A stretch of DNA of 64,000 nucleotides from Arthrinium phaeospermum. Taxonomy: Eukaryota > Ascomycota > Sordariomycetes > Amphisphaeriales > Apiosporaceae. The stretch is taken from NCBI GenBank assembly GCA_006503535.1, contig QYRS01000009.1:1116001-1180000 (forward strand). The letters are read 5' to 3'. The position numbers were made by a program, and so were the translations under genes. This document shows positions 47,861 through 57,275 of this stretch, piece by piece. The stretch's first letter is position 1, and each line of letters begins with the position of its first letter. A model generated the notes under the pieces. That model made no database searches. It was not told where the DNA came from and saw only the letters and a program-made list of their open reading frames with translations.

Positions 47861-48261
47861 GACCCCCTCCCTCCTCCTCCAGAAACAACTTTTCCCTTCT
47901 GCAAACAACTTCTCTGGTGAACCCCTTCTGCATCAAGCACGAATCCACAAACCACTCTCAATCAGCCATCTACTTGCTACGAGAACACACCACCAAGCGC
48001 TTCATCGCTACTTCACCAGATCCTGCTTCATCATCAATTGCCTCGTCATTTGCTGCCTTCCTACGACTGCTTCATCTCCAGTCCGCAAACACAGCAAGCG
48101 AGTACTCTGTCAAGCAGAAGTTGAACATCAAACTCATCGTGATCAATCGCCTTTCCACCGTCATCTGGTAGCACAAACTGCCAAACAGACACCCAGATTG
48201 ATCGCGCCTGCCACCAAAGTGTGGTAACCCTGTCAATAAATACGCTCGACGTCACCAAGAA

Positions 48262-48431
48262 GTAAGCTTGACGCTCCTCCATTCCTGCATTCCTTCCCAT
48301 CTCCTCTCATGCGTTGGGTATATATATGGTCCGCTACAATCAACAGGGTCCGAACAATCTACGGATACCTTCTATTTCTTTCCTATCATGAATAAAGCTT
48401 GGCACTTGCTGACAGCTGATCGTTGATTTAG
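48262..48431 (+). other. Predicted 5'-leader intron of the first family gene
   Basis: The donor GTAAGC at 48262, branch-like GCTGAC near 48410 and acceptor TTTAG ending at 48431 define a 170-nt intron. All three upstream ATGs (48309, 48326, 48388) and a TATATATA element fall inside it, leaving a clean leader up to the start at 48460. The alternative is that the TATATATA at about 48320 is itself the promoter. Confidence 0.45.
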
Positions 48432-48459
48432 TTCTCACTGCCCCAAACAACAATTCACC

Positions 48460-48902
48460 ATGGGTTTCGGTCAGAAGTCTTTGGAAGTCAAGCATGAGGA
48501 GGATCCCCTCATTGACGAGCTCGAGCAAAGCTTTGCAAAGCTTTCCATGAACGCCGAGGAGAAAGGTCACTTCAAGGTAAGAGGCTCTACAGACCAAACC
48601 AGACCATCCAGTTGTGAAACTCTGCTAATTGCATTCGACACGCACAGCGAAGCGCCAAGCCACGTGCGCAGCAAGGCTCCAAGCCACGCGCACAGCGAAG
48701 CTCCAACCAATCGTCGGCTTCAAATCCCTTCTTGAAGCGACAACCCACTGCTAACGAGCTCATTGATGGGATTGACAAGCTTCAGAACCTTTGCCGCGAG
48801 GTCCAAGGCAAACTGGACCCCTATATTGAAGCAGAGGAGCGAATGGAGATGGAGAAGGCCAAGCTCGCCAGCCAGCTGGACTATGTCCTCAATCACCTCT
48901 AG
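48460..48902 (+). CDS. Small tandem-family protein, copy 1 (123 aa)
   Basis: Exons 48460-48576 and 48648-48902 are separated by a 71-nt intron. The N-terminal motif is DELEQSFAKLSM. After the intron there is a basic Ser/Gln/Arg linker, then TANELIDGIDKLQNL (predicted helix), PYIEAEERMEMEK and the C-terminal QLDYVLNHL. Copy 2 matches this C-terminal half closely (TAKELIEGIDKLQDL, PYVEAEEKMERSK), so the splice is well supported by homology within the window. There is no signal peptide or known domain. It looks like an intracellular helical, perhaps coiled-coil, protein; function unknown. Confidence 0.75.
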
Positions 48903-49793
48903 AATGACCTTACCGCAAGGCTCATCTTAGCATAGGGCGATTGGGATAACAGAACCGGAGTTCAGGTGCTTGTAGGATATTTTGATGGTTGGGATGACAA
49001 CCTCGGGCGGATCTAGCGATGGAGCACGCAAGTTGCTAAGAGGGATCACGCCCGGTTGGATATGAGATACCGACATACTTGTCGAACTTGGTTTGATTGA
49101 CTACCATACCTAGTCAGCCCCATCAGTCTATACGGTGGCAAATAAACACTCATTTGTCATCTCCTAACACATATCCTGATGTGACTTTTTCTTCAAGCGT
49201 GTTTTACATCTGATGGCATCAACATCAACCAATTTGTCGCTCGATTTGTTCTGGGAGCCTTTGTAGATCTAATGAATTATTGGAGAGCTCGTCCGTAGAT
49301 ACACATCCCATGCTACAGCTATGTGGTTTACTTCCAGTGCCATTGCGTACTGTCCAGTATCTATCCCGTTTGATCCAAATTCTGCTGGCTACTCCTTTCC
49401 AATTCTCCTCGGCGGTACTTCCCCATGTGTACTTATGTATTCAATCATGGCGTTGGCACATTGAGTTCATCCCCACCCACGTTGGGGAAGCTACGCGGGA
49501 TGCTCTCTGTTGCTGATCCAGTCCGGCTCAGAGCTTCCAATCAGTAAGCTGAACAGGCCTATAAATTCCCACCATTGTTTCTTTTACAGCTTCTGCTCGA
49601 CCTCCTTCAACACCTACTCATCAAGCAACCTTCTGGTCTGTAGTTCATCCACCAAACAACCTCATCAAACAACCTTCCACTCTGCAGTTCGTCTACCAAG
49701 CAACTCCATCGATCAACTTCATCACGTTTCCTCAACCTAATCAAGTACATCATCCACCTACATCACATTTCAGCAACCCAAGCAAACTTCGCA
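48903..49793. promoter_or_regulatory. Spacer with promoter of copy 2
   Basis: CCAATCAGTAA at 49537-49547 and TATAAATT at 49560-49567 are followed by an ATG-free, CT/CA-rich leader of about 225 bases to the start at 49794. The rest of the spacer shows nothing coding. Confidence 0.55.
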
Positions 49794-50246
49794 ATGGGTG
49801 TAATGAACAAGACCTGGGAGGAGAAGCCTGAGGACCCCGAGGTCGAGGCGCTGGAGAGACAGTTTGCCAAGCTGTCTCTTCAGGCCGAGCGACAGGGCAG
49901 CTTCAAGGTCCAGAACGACTCGAAGCAATCGCAGCGCAAGGGAAACCGCGTACCGGCCGGAACCGAGAACCCGTTCAACCCGTTCGTGAACCGGCCAGCG
50001 ACTGCGAAGGAGCTCATTGAGGGCATCGACAAGCTCCAGGATTTGATCCGCGACACGCAAGACCAATTGGAGGTAAGTCATTATCTATGTGATCAAAAGG
50101 AAGATGGATCCGCTGACAGTATCAAGCCGTATGTCGAGGCGGAAGAGAAGATGGAGCGATCCAAGTTCGTCCGCTTCTTGGACTTCGTCTTGCACCGTAT
50201 GTACATTACGCGTTCATCAGCATTCCTGACGCGAGTCACCGTGTGA
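49794..50246 (+). CDS. Small tandem-family protein, copy 2 (132 aa)
   Basis: The N-terminus carries EALERQFAKLSL, then a Lys/Gln/Arg linker without the first intron of copy 1, then NPFVNRPATAKELIEGIDKLQDL. A 54-nt intron at 50073-50126 (donor GTAAGT, acceptor AAG) is inferred because removing it gives QLE-PYVEAEEKME, matching QGKLDPYIEAEERME of copy 1. The length is a multiple of three, so the unspliced message also stays open. A nearby CAG acceptor (50119) would shift the frame. The C-terminus is RFLDFVLHRM plus 13 residues to the stop. The protein is highly charged, helical and unrecognised. It is the best preserved partner of copy 1. Confidence 0.72.
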   Translation: MGVMNKTWEEKPEDPEVEALERQFAKLSLQAERQGSFKVQNDSKQSQRKGNRVPAGTENPFNPFVNRPATAKELIEGIDKLQDLIRDTQDQLEVSHYLCDQKEDGSADSIKPYVEAEEKMERSKFVRFLDFVLHRMYITRSSAFLTRVTV

Positions 50247-50732
50247 AGGTGGCAGTTCTGCTTATGCTCATGGGTATGGATCAACTACTTTGGAGATGAT
50301 GGGGCAAGATACGCAGATGGCCTTTGGCAATGAATCTTGGGTAACAACAGGCAGGATGTGGTAGTTGGATTTGGCGTTGGAGAGCCCCAGTCAATAGTCA
50401 TGTTTCCCCACAGTACTTAGTAATCGAAATTGCAGTTGGGTACGCCTAGATCTTGTGTTTTGTTTCTTTTCGTGAGTGGGCTTTTGTTTTTCAAATCAAT
50501 AAACCAACATCTCTTCCTCCCAAAAGTTGGTTTCCAGTAATGGCATCTAGTACAACCTTCGCGCTCCTTCCACAGCCCTAATCAAATCAACAACGTTGAA
50601 TTTCCCAATCGTGAAACGTTCTGCTAGGGTACCATCACTTCAAATCCGGTCAAGTAAGCATCCATACTTCTCTCATATGTTGTTGCCGAGTCCTGACAGA
50701 CCGCACCTATCCAAAGATCTTTACAAACGGCC

Positions 50733-51046
50733 ATGGCTTCAGAAGAGAACCCCCGCGGCCCTGGAATGAAGGAGCTTGAGGCCAGCTTTGCGAGACTCGA
50801 CACCACGCCCGAAGCTGGTCAGCCTATCATTCAAGATCACAGTATGGAAACTGAGCACGCCGAAGGCCCATCACGAGAGGTGGAGAAGAAGTCAGAGGTA
50901 TGGTTTTCAACAGCCCAAGGTGTACGGAGCATTTATTCATCTGCCGCGGTTGCTAATTAACTTATCAAAAGCCCATCCCCGAGACCCAGGAGAGCAGAGA
51001 CAGAAAGCTCGAGGCCCTACGTATCGTCCTGAACCGAATGATGTAG
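50733..51046 (+). CDS. Small tandem-family protein, copy 3 (79 aa, short form)
   Basis: Exons 50733-50897 and 50972-51046 are joined by a 74-nt intron. The N-terminal motif is KELEASFARLDT, then an acidic stretch; the second exon encodes PIPETQESRDRKLEALRIVLNRMM. The central helix seen in the other copies is missing, so this is a shortened member, either ancestral or from exon loss. The C-terminal IVLNRM aligns with FVLHRM of copy 2. No TATA box is obvious upstream, unlike copies 2 and 4. Function unknown. Confidence 0.6.
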
Positions 51047-51391
51047 ACGGCTTCTCATTGGTGTCCCGGTTTGGAGTAGGGAGTTGCCACCAGGATGCCT
51101 AGATCACCTACGCGTTCCTATTGATCACAGATACAGGCTGGTGTTCCGGCGTCTTGGAATTTACAGTGGTTGCAAGCTGCAGTTTTAATTCCTTGATCTC
51201 TGATTGGACAGTAAACTTCATGTGACAGAGCTGTACCGCGTTTTACTGATTAAGCCTCTATCTGCGTGGTGTTTTGCTTATCGTTCTCCCCTGAAGTCGG
51301 ATTGTTTGCTACAATAGGCCTCTGTAATTATTCTTATCAGTACGCGTTACTGATCCTACTGATCGTACTGATCCGAGGGACATCCTAGGCA

Positions 51392-51399
51392 TATAAATA
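51392..51399 (+). promoter_or_regulatory. TATA box of copy 4
   Basis: TATAAATA lies 221 bases before the start at 51613, with an ATG-free CT/CA-rich leader between. A reversed CCAAT (TGATTGG) is at 51201-51207. Confidence 0.5.
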
Positions 51400-51612
51400 C
51401 CTCTCCCCTCCTCGGTGTTTTCAGAACTTCATCTTTCCATCATCACGCACCACCATCCTTCGTCCTTACACACTTCCACTACCACACCAGACAAAAACAG
51501 TAAGGACGAGGTCGGCAACGACAGACGTGATCGGCAAGCTTACTTTGCTTTCCTCTTCAACCAACACACAATTTATTCCACCCACAATTCTCGCACTTTG
51601 CCTACCAGCACA

Positions 51613-52067
51613 ATGGCTCCCGAGAAGAAGAATTATCAGATCACTGCCGACGAACTGGAAAAGCAGTTCACCAAGCTGTCGCTGAAAGTAGAGCGCACCC
51701 AAACAAACCTGGTAAGACACCATACAGTTCCACGCACATGCCTGCCATCACTGTTGCCAATTCCAATGACCAAACCGGATAGCCTGCTAACCATCACAAG
51801 GCATCCAAAGGTTACCGTCAGGAACCGCCGATGAAGATGCCAGTCCTCCGTCGACGGGACACTCGAGAGGAGTGCATCCATAAGATCGACCAAATCATTG
51901 CGCTCAATGATGAGCTGCAGAAGAGCATCCAAGTAAGTGACTACATCATGACCATACCGGAACACTGTCGGCTGACCTCCATGAAGGAAAAGGTCGAGCG
52001 ATGGGAAGCTGAGGAGACGGGATCACTGCTTTCCGGCCTGCTCAACCTTGCCACTGCTTGTCTCTAA
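51613..52067 (+). CDS. Small tandem-family protein, copy 4 (about 102 aa)
   Basis: Exons 51613-51711, 51801-51932 and 51987-52067. The N-terminal motif DELEKQFTKLSL is followed by an 89-nt intron with a GCTAAC branch site. Exon 2 holds a basic linker and TREECIHKIDQIIALNDEL, aligning with the central helix of copies 1 and 2. The second intron (51933-51986) is 54 nt with an AAG acceptor, the same size and place as in copy 2. It is in frame, so retention would add 18 residues. Exon 3 ends SLLSGLLNLATACL, more diverged from the VLxxM ending. Function unknown. Confidence 0.7.
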
Positions 52068-52607
52068 ACAGAGACACTGATCTTCTGACAGCCACCGCGA
52101 ACTGGGTTATAGCTCGCAAACTGCTACCAATACAGCAGACAGGATGTAATGGAAGATGGGAGGAGTTTGGTATGGACTGTGAGAGGGAACATTCTTTTGC
52201 TGCAAAGCAGCCTTGCCTGGACAATGATATGGATGGATTTTGATTACGGATTTGGCACGTACACGTGGCTGTCAGAGCAATTCAATGGCAGATGAATTAC
52301 ACCCAAATCATGCAAATAAACACACCTCCCACCAGCTTGATGACAATTACTATTGTTGTGTTCGTTTGAATGTGTGTAATTGTTCCAATGCCGAGCTTAA
52401 ACAATCTCGCGATGATTGATTAACAAGTAATCTTGGAGAAAACCGTATCTTGTGTTTTTTTGCCTTGTTTTCGTTTCACCCACCACCATTTTCACAAGAT
52501 CCATCCCGATCGTGAAAGCCCATGACCTTTCCCCATCACATTTTTACCATCCTCCAGCTCGCCTCAACAGCACCCTCTTGTATCTGAAGTCACATCCAAG
52601 CATCACC

Positions 52608-53071
52608 ATGGCTCGCGAGAGAAGCACACAGACCATCTCAAGCCAAGAGCTTGAAGCCCGCTTCGCGAAGCTCGCGTTGGGCCCTCGGAAGCCGGCGCAA
52701 CAGTTCACGGTAAGCACCTCGCTCCCCTGCTCATACAGTCTTATCTAGATGTCCGGAGTGGTCAGCTAACTTAAGCAAGCTTGCCATCCGAACCAAACAG
52801 AGTGCCGCCAACCGTGGCGCGCCGGCAAAGAAGCCAAGATGCAGCAAAGAGGCCACCGCGAAGCGGCTCATCTACTACCTCGGAAGGGCCCAGGTCATGC
52901 TACAGCTGACCGAGCAAAAGCTGCCAGAGGTGAGTCACCATCAATGAATCGTTTCGCTGTGCTGTGTGCTAACTCACTGCCGTGGAGATCCGCATCGAGA
53001 GCGGAGACGACTCGATCTTATGGGAGTCCGACATTGAGGCAATGCTCGAACGTGTCCTCGAGGATATGTAG
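52608..53071 (+). CDS. Small tandem-family protein, copy 5 (104 aa)
   Basis: Exons 52608-52709, 52801-52929 and 52988-53071, with introns of 91 and 58 nt that both join in phase 0. The N-terminal motif is QELEARFAKLAL. Exon 2 has a basic linker and TAKRLIYYLGRAQVML, aligning with TAKELIEGIDKLQDL of copy 2. Exon 3 is acidic and ends IEAMLERVLEDM. The intron positions match copy 4. The second intron here is not a multiple of three, so it must be spliced. Function unknown. The gene is convergent with the amidase. Confidence 0.7.
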
Positions 53072-53243
53072 GGGCATAGATGGTTCTACTAGAACAATTC
53101 TGGCGGGATTAGGGTTTTATATTCCATTTATTCTCGTCCGTCGTCAATACAAGATCACGAGACTTGCTTGGAACGGCATCCTTCTATTGACTTGTCCCAC
53201 AACAGATACAGTGATCGGCAACTGTGTGTTTGGAAGAGCCGTC

Positions 53244-54935
53244 TTATGAAAATACCTCCCAGTCCGCCGTTTGCTCCCAAGCGTATGCCACCCTGTAGAT
53301 CGTAGCCTCGTGGTAAAGCTTAGACACGATCTGCATACCCACGGGGAGTTTGGGGTGAGGCTCCACAAGCGAAGGTAGGAAGCCTACCGGAAGTGAGAGG
53401 GCAGGCAGACCGGTCTGTACGACCAGAAACGTCAGTATCTTACTCATACATTGAAACAGCAATGAAAAGAAAAAGGTGACATCTCGGGGATCACCTACGA
53501 TGTTGAACGCTGACGTATTCAGCGACGCCCCGGCCGAGTTCTCCATCAACTCCTTGATGCTCGCCCCCTCAGCCGGCAACTTGGGTGGCAGGAACGGCAT
53601 AGTCGGCGTGATAAGGACGTCGTACTGGCCCAGTGCCTTGCAGTACTCGTCTCTCAGCTTGCGCGTCAGGTTCGTGGCCTTGCCCAGCAGCAGCCCCGGT
53701 TTCGGCAGGTGATCCCAGCCCCAGCGGCCGTTGACCATCCAGTTCTTGTACGCGCACCACATCTTGTCGTATTTCACCTGGTCGATGGGCAGCATCTTCT
53801 CGGTCAGGTCGTTCATGCAATGGCCTCGCCGGCCGCCGGCTTCGCCTACTAGGCTCTTGTAGACTGAAAGCCGACCGGGAACGGCCCAGATATCTGGCGC
53901 GTCTGCATGCATAGGTACGCTGACCTCTTCCACCACGCACCCGAGCCTCTCCAACACCTTCGCTGCCTTGACCACGAGCGCGCTGACTCGCGGGTCTTGC
54001 AATGGCCTGTCTAGCGATTCCTTGATGATGCCGATCCTCATCCCCTGGACTCCCTGTAGGGCGAGAGCGGGGTAATCAGGCACCGCATCCGGAAAAGGAC
54101 AACCAGCCTGCTGCCTATCATCAATCCCATCCGTCCCCGCCACCGCCTGCAGCAAAAGCGCGTTATCCAGCACAGTCCTAGTCATAGGACCAGTATGATC
54201 CAGCGTCGGCTCGAGCGACGCGACGCCCGTGTACGGCACCAGCCCAAACGTCGGCTTCATGCCCACGAGCCCGTTGGCCGACGACGGGATGCGGATGCTG
54301 CCGCCCTGGTCCCCGCCCATGCCGCCCCAGCACTCCCCCTTCGCGATGAGGTGTCCGCTGCCCGACGAGGAGCCGCCGGCCGAGAAGCTGGAGGCCCAGG
54401 CGTTGCTGATGGGCCCCGTGGCGGCGGAGCAGGAGACGGCCCAGGCCGAGAGGTTCTCGCACACGGCTTTTCCCGTGATGATGCCGCCGGCTTCCAGGAT
54501 GCGGGTGACGACCGTGGCGTCCATGTTGGGCGTCCAGTCCTGGAAGATGTCGGTGCCCAGCAGGCAGGGGACACCCTTCAGGGCGATGTTGTCCTTCAGA
54601 CTCAGCGTTTTGCCTGCGAGTAGTCCTGTTCCCTGGGTGACGGTAGAGTGGTCTTGAACATTGCACTTCCACGCCCAAGCGTTTCCCGCGTTGTCCTGAG
54701 CCGCGGGACGGTGGACGTCTTGGCGGGGAAATCGCGTCTCGTCTACTTCCGGCACGTAGTCGTCCATCTGGTCGACTTTGTCCCACACCTCCCAAATCCC
54801 CGTTAGCAGGTTCGTCAAGTCAGGGACATGTTCGGGTTTGGAACTCAGGTTGAGCGATTCCAATGACTTCATGACATCCTTTTCTGAGATGGGGTTCCTT
54901 TCAGACGTGATTTCGGGTGCCAGGGTCGACGACAT
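53244..54935 (-). CDS. Amidase signature family hydrolase
   Basis: Minus strand, with an in-frame 84-nt intron at 53415-53498 whose removal rebuilds SAFNITGLPALSLPVGF and gives 535 aa. The catalytic triad is visible: Lys114 (LSLKDNIAL), cis-Ser189 (AGGSSSGSG) and nucleophile Ser213 (GGDQGGSIRIPSS). The K-to-S spacing of 99 and S-to-S spacing of 24 are those I recall for fatty acid amide hydrolase. No signal peptide is seen. It hydrolyses an unknown amide to acid plus ammonia or amine, probably in the cytosol. The divergent Dal5-type transporter suggests paired uptake and breakdown of a small amide or ureide. A start with the ATG at 54935 fits the usual N-terminal length. Confidence 0.92.
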   Translation of the reverse strand: MSSTLAPEITSERNPISEKDVMKSLESLNLSSKPEHVPDLTNLLTGIWEVWDKVDQMDDYVPEVDETRFPRQDVHRPAAQDNAGNAWAWKCNVQDHSTVTQGTGLLAGKTLSLKDNIALKGVPCLLGTDIFQDWTPNMDATVVTRILEAGGIITGKAVCENLSAWAVSCSAATGPISNAWASSFSAGGSSSGSGHLIAKGECWGGMGGDQGGSIRIPSSANGLVGMKPTFGLVPYTGVASLEPTLDHTGPMTRTVLDNALLLQAVAGTDGIDDRQQAGCPFPDAVPDYPALALQGVQGMRIGIIKESLDRPLQDPRVSALVVKAAKVLERLGCVVEEVSVPMHADAPDIWAVPGRLSVYKSLVGEAGGRRGHCMNDLTEKMLPIDQVKYDKMWCAYKNWMVNGRWGWDHLPKPGLLLGKATNLTRKLRDEYCKALGQYDVLITPTMPFLPPKLPAEGASIKELMENSAGASLNTSAFNIVGDPRDVTFFFSLLFQCMSKILTFLVVQTGLPALSLPVGFLPSLVEPHPKLPVGMQIVSKLYHEATIYRVAYAWEQTADWEVFS

Positions 54936-55496
54936 GATGGAAGAGCTTCTACTCTAGAGACTTTCCCTATATCAAGTAAGCCAGAAGGGAATGCTTATTT
55001 GATGAAGCTAGCGTGTGACAGGAGCGAGCTGGCCGTTTCTTCCCATGGTAAACCGGACTGCGAGTCTGCGACACACGATCATCGGATGTTGACTTCCGCG
55101 TCCGATGGATCCTCGGCAACCGGCAATTGTGGAGTCCCTTATCTTCAACTGCGATCGGGCGGGCCCGATGGGGAACTAAGTAACATCATCGCGCCAAGCA
55201 TCTTATCGCTCGGGAGATACTTCAGCGTCAAATGGGAGACTGGTTCACTATTCCCATGAGTATGGCCTTATTCCCGAGAAATACAAATAGCAATAACAGC
55301 GACGTTAGGTCAACCAATTGTAAAATACTGCCACGCTGGCTATCTATGCTTGGCGAAAGCTCCTGATAAGCAATGCGGCCGCCTGTGAGACAGTATTGTC
55401 GCAGTAACAAGGTCTTATATGAGGAACTTCGTATCTGGTAACAATTTAGATTTTTGCCCTAGTGCATCTTCTCCTAGATCCAATCTGCGCATCACA
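54936..55496. promoter_or_regulatory. Shared divergent promoter, amidase and Dal5-type transporter
   Basis: This 561-base spacer lies between two head-to-head starts. Several GATA/TATC cores occur (for example around 55200-55212 and 55340), compatible with but not proof of nitrogen (GATA-factor) control. No gene is seen. Confidence 0.4.
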
Positions 55497-57275
55497 ATGG
55501 GAATCCTCCATGAAGCCAGAGTCTTTCTCGTCGGCGAAAAGCCCGCTACGAAGGCTGAGAGGAGCCTGCTTTTCAAAATTGATACCTTCATATTGTCATT
55601 TCTATGCTTAGCCCAGTTCATGAACTACCTGGACCGGCAGAACTTGGCAAACGCGTATGTGTCAGGTATGAAGGAGGAGATTGGTTTCAGTGGGATCCAA
55701 TACAACCTGACAGTAACCATCTTTCTGGGTGCGTTCTTACCTACTTACGCTTAGGGGGCACAAACATACGCGTGCTAACTACTTCGGTCCCTACAGTTGG
55801 CTACATCGTGGGAGGCGTTCCCCAGTCCTTGATTGTGGCATCCAACAAGATTCCTCTCTCGTTTTGGTTTCCATTCTGCTGCTTTTGCTGGGGCATGTTG
55901 ACACTTGGGGTAGGCTGTAAGCTGTTGATTCCCTTCATGGAAGTGCTGGGTGCTGACAGAAGTGCCACGCAGTTTGCCATCATGTCTGGCAGATCCAGGT
56001 ATTGCGTTTCTGCATGGCCTTGTTTGAAGCTGTATCGTTTGCAGGTGGCCATTATGTCATCGGCTCCTGGTATAAGCCCTCCGAGTTGGCTAAGCGAGCC
56101 TGTCTCCTGACCGCAGCTCAGAACGCTGGAGGAATGTTTGCTGGTCTCATGCAAGGCGCCATATACACGACACTGAATGGTAACTTGGGGATATCGGGAT
56201 GGAGAGTAAGTTGAGGTCTTGAACAGAAATGTTGTATTCCATGAAACTAACAGGCTACCAGTGGCTTATGATTATCAACTCCCTGATGAGTAGGATCAGT
56301 CCGTTTCAGGATGTTCTGTTCTGCAGATAGCTAACTATGTACACAGCCTGTCCCATCTGGATATGGGGCTTCTTGACCTTCCCAGGCACACCTGCCCAAT
56401 GCAATCGATGGTATCTTTCCAAAGAAGAAAAGGCATTGGCCATCAGTCGCTTGCCTCCGCATAAGCCCACCCCACTTGATCGGGGAGTGTTCAGGAAAGT
56501 GGGAAGAGACTGGCGTTTCTGGGCCTTCGTGCTCCAGTTCTCGTTCAATACCAACATGGAGTGGTCTGGCTTGTACGGTATGTTGTGTCGATGCTTTAAT
56601 TCAGGATATTGGCTACGCCTGCTTACGGTTCATCTTCTAGTTCCTATGTCCTTGTGGATGAAGTGGACCGGTCGCTACACCATCCCCGAAATCAACTACC
56701 ACCCCCTCGGCATCACCGCCGTCACCATCGCCTCCACCTGCCTCTTCGCCCTGTGGACCGACTACACCCGCTCGCGCTGGTGGGTGAACCCGGTCATGGC
56801 CGTCTGCTCCGGCGTGCCCTGCATCATGCTGCTGGTGCCCTCGCTGCCCGTCGCGGGCAGGTACTTCGCCTGGTACCTGGCCGGCATGGGCTTCATCGGG
56901 CAGGCCGTCAACTTCGCCTGGGCCAACGAGGTCTGCCGCGACGACGACCAGCTCCGGTCCGTGACGCTCTACGCCATGGTCTACGGGTCCAACGCCACCA
57001 TCGCTTGGTTCAACATTGTCTTTTTCCCGGTCACCGACGCGCCTAATTTCACCAAGGGGTACGCGGCGGCGTTGGCCACTTGCTTGTTGTCGCCGCCGAT
57101 TGCGTTATGGATTCATAAATGCTGTCAGAGAAGAGAGCGCGAGGTAGCACAGAAGACAGGATGTGTATCCGCTGGTATCGAAGAAGTTATGGTCGAGGGT
57201 GCTACCAGGTTGGAAGGGGTAGAGGTCATGAACGTTGCTCGCGACTCAATGAGCCCAGACAAGCCTCAGAAATAG
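55497..57275 (+). CDS. MFS transporter, allantoate permease (Dal5/anion:cation symporter) family
   Basis: Six exons (55497-55728, 55797-55909, 55993-56205, 56262-56289, 56347-56577, 56641-57275) join in phase to 483 aa. Family signatures include MNYLDRQNLANAYVSGM in helix 1, LRFCMALFEAVSFAGGHYVIGSWY (interrupted only in my wording, continuous in the model) across helices 4-5, KRACLLTAAQNAGG, and IWIWGFLTFPGTP after the 28-nt fourth exon. It is a plasma-membrane symporter for small organic anions such as allantoate, ureidosuccinate or vitamins; the substrate is unknown. It is divergent from the amidase and probably co-regulated with it. The very short exon 4 is supported by phase and by the continuous WLMIIN..CPIW reading. 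Confidence 0.88.
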
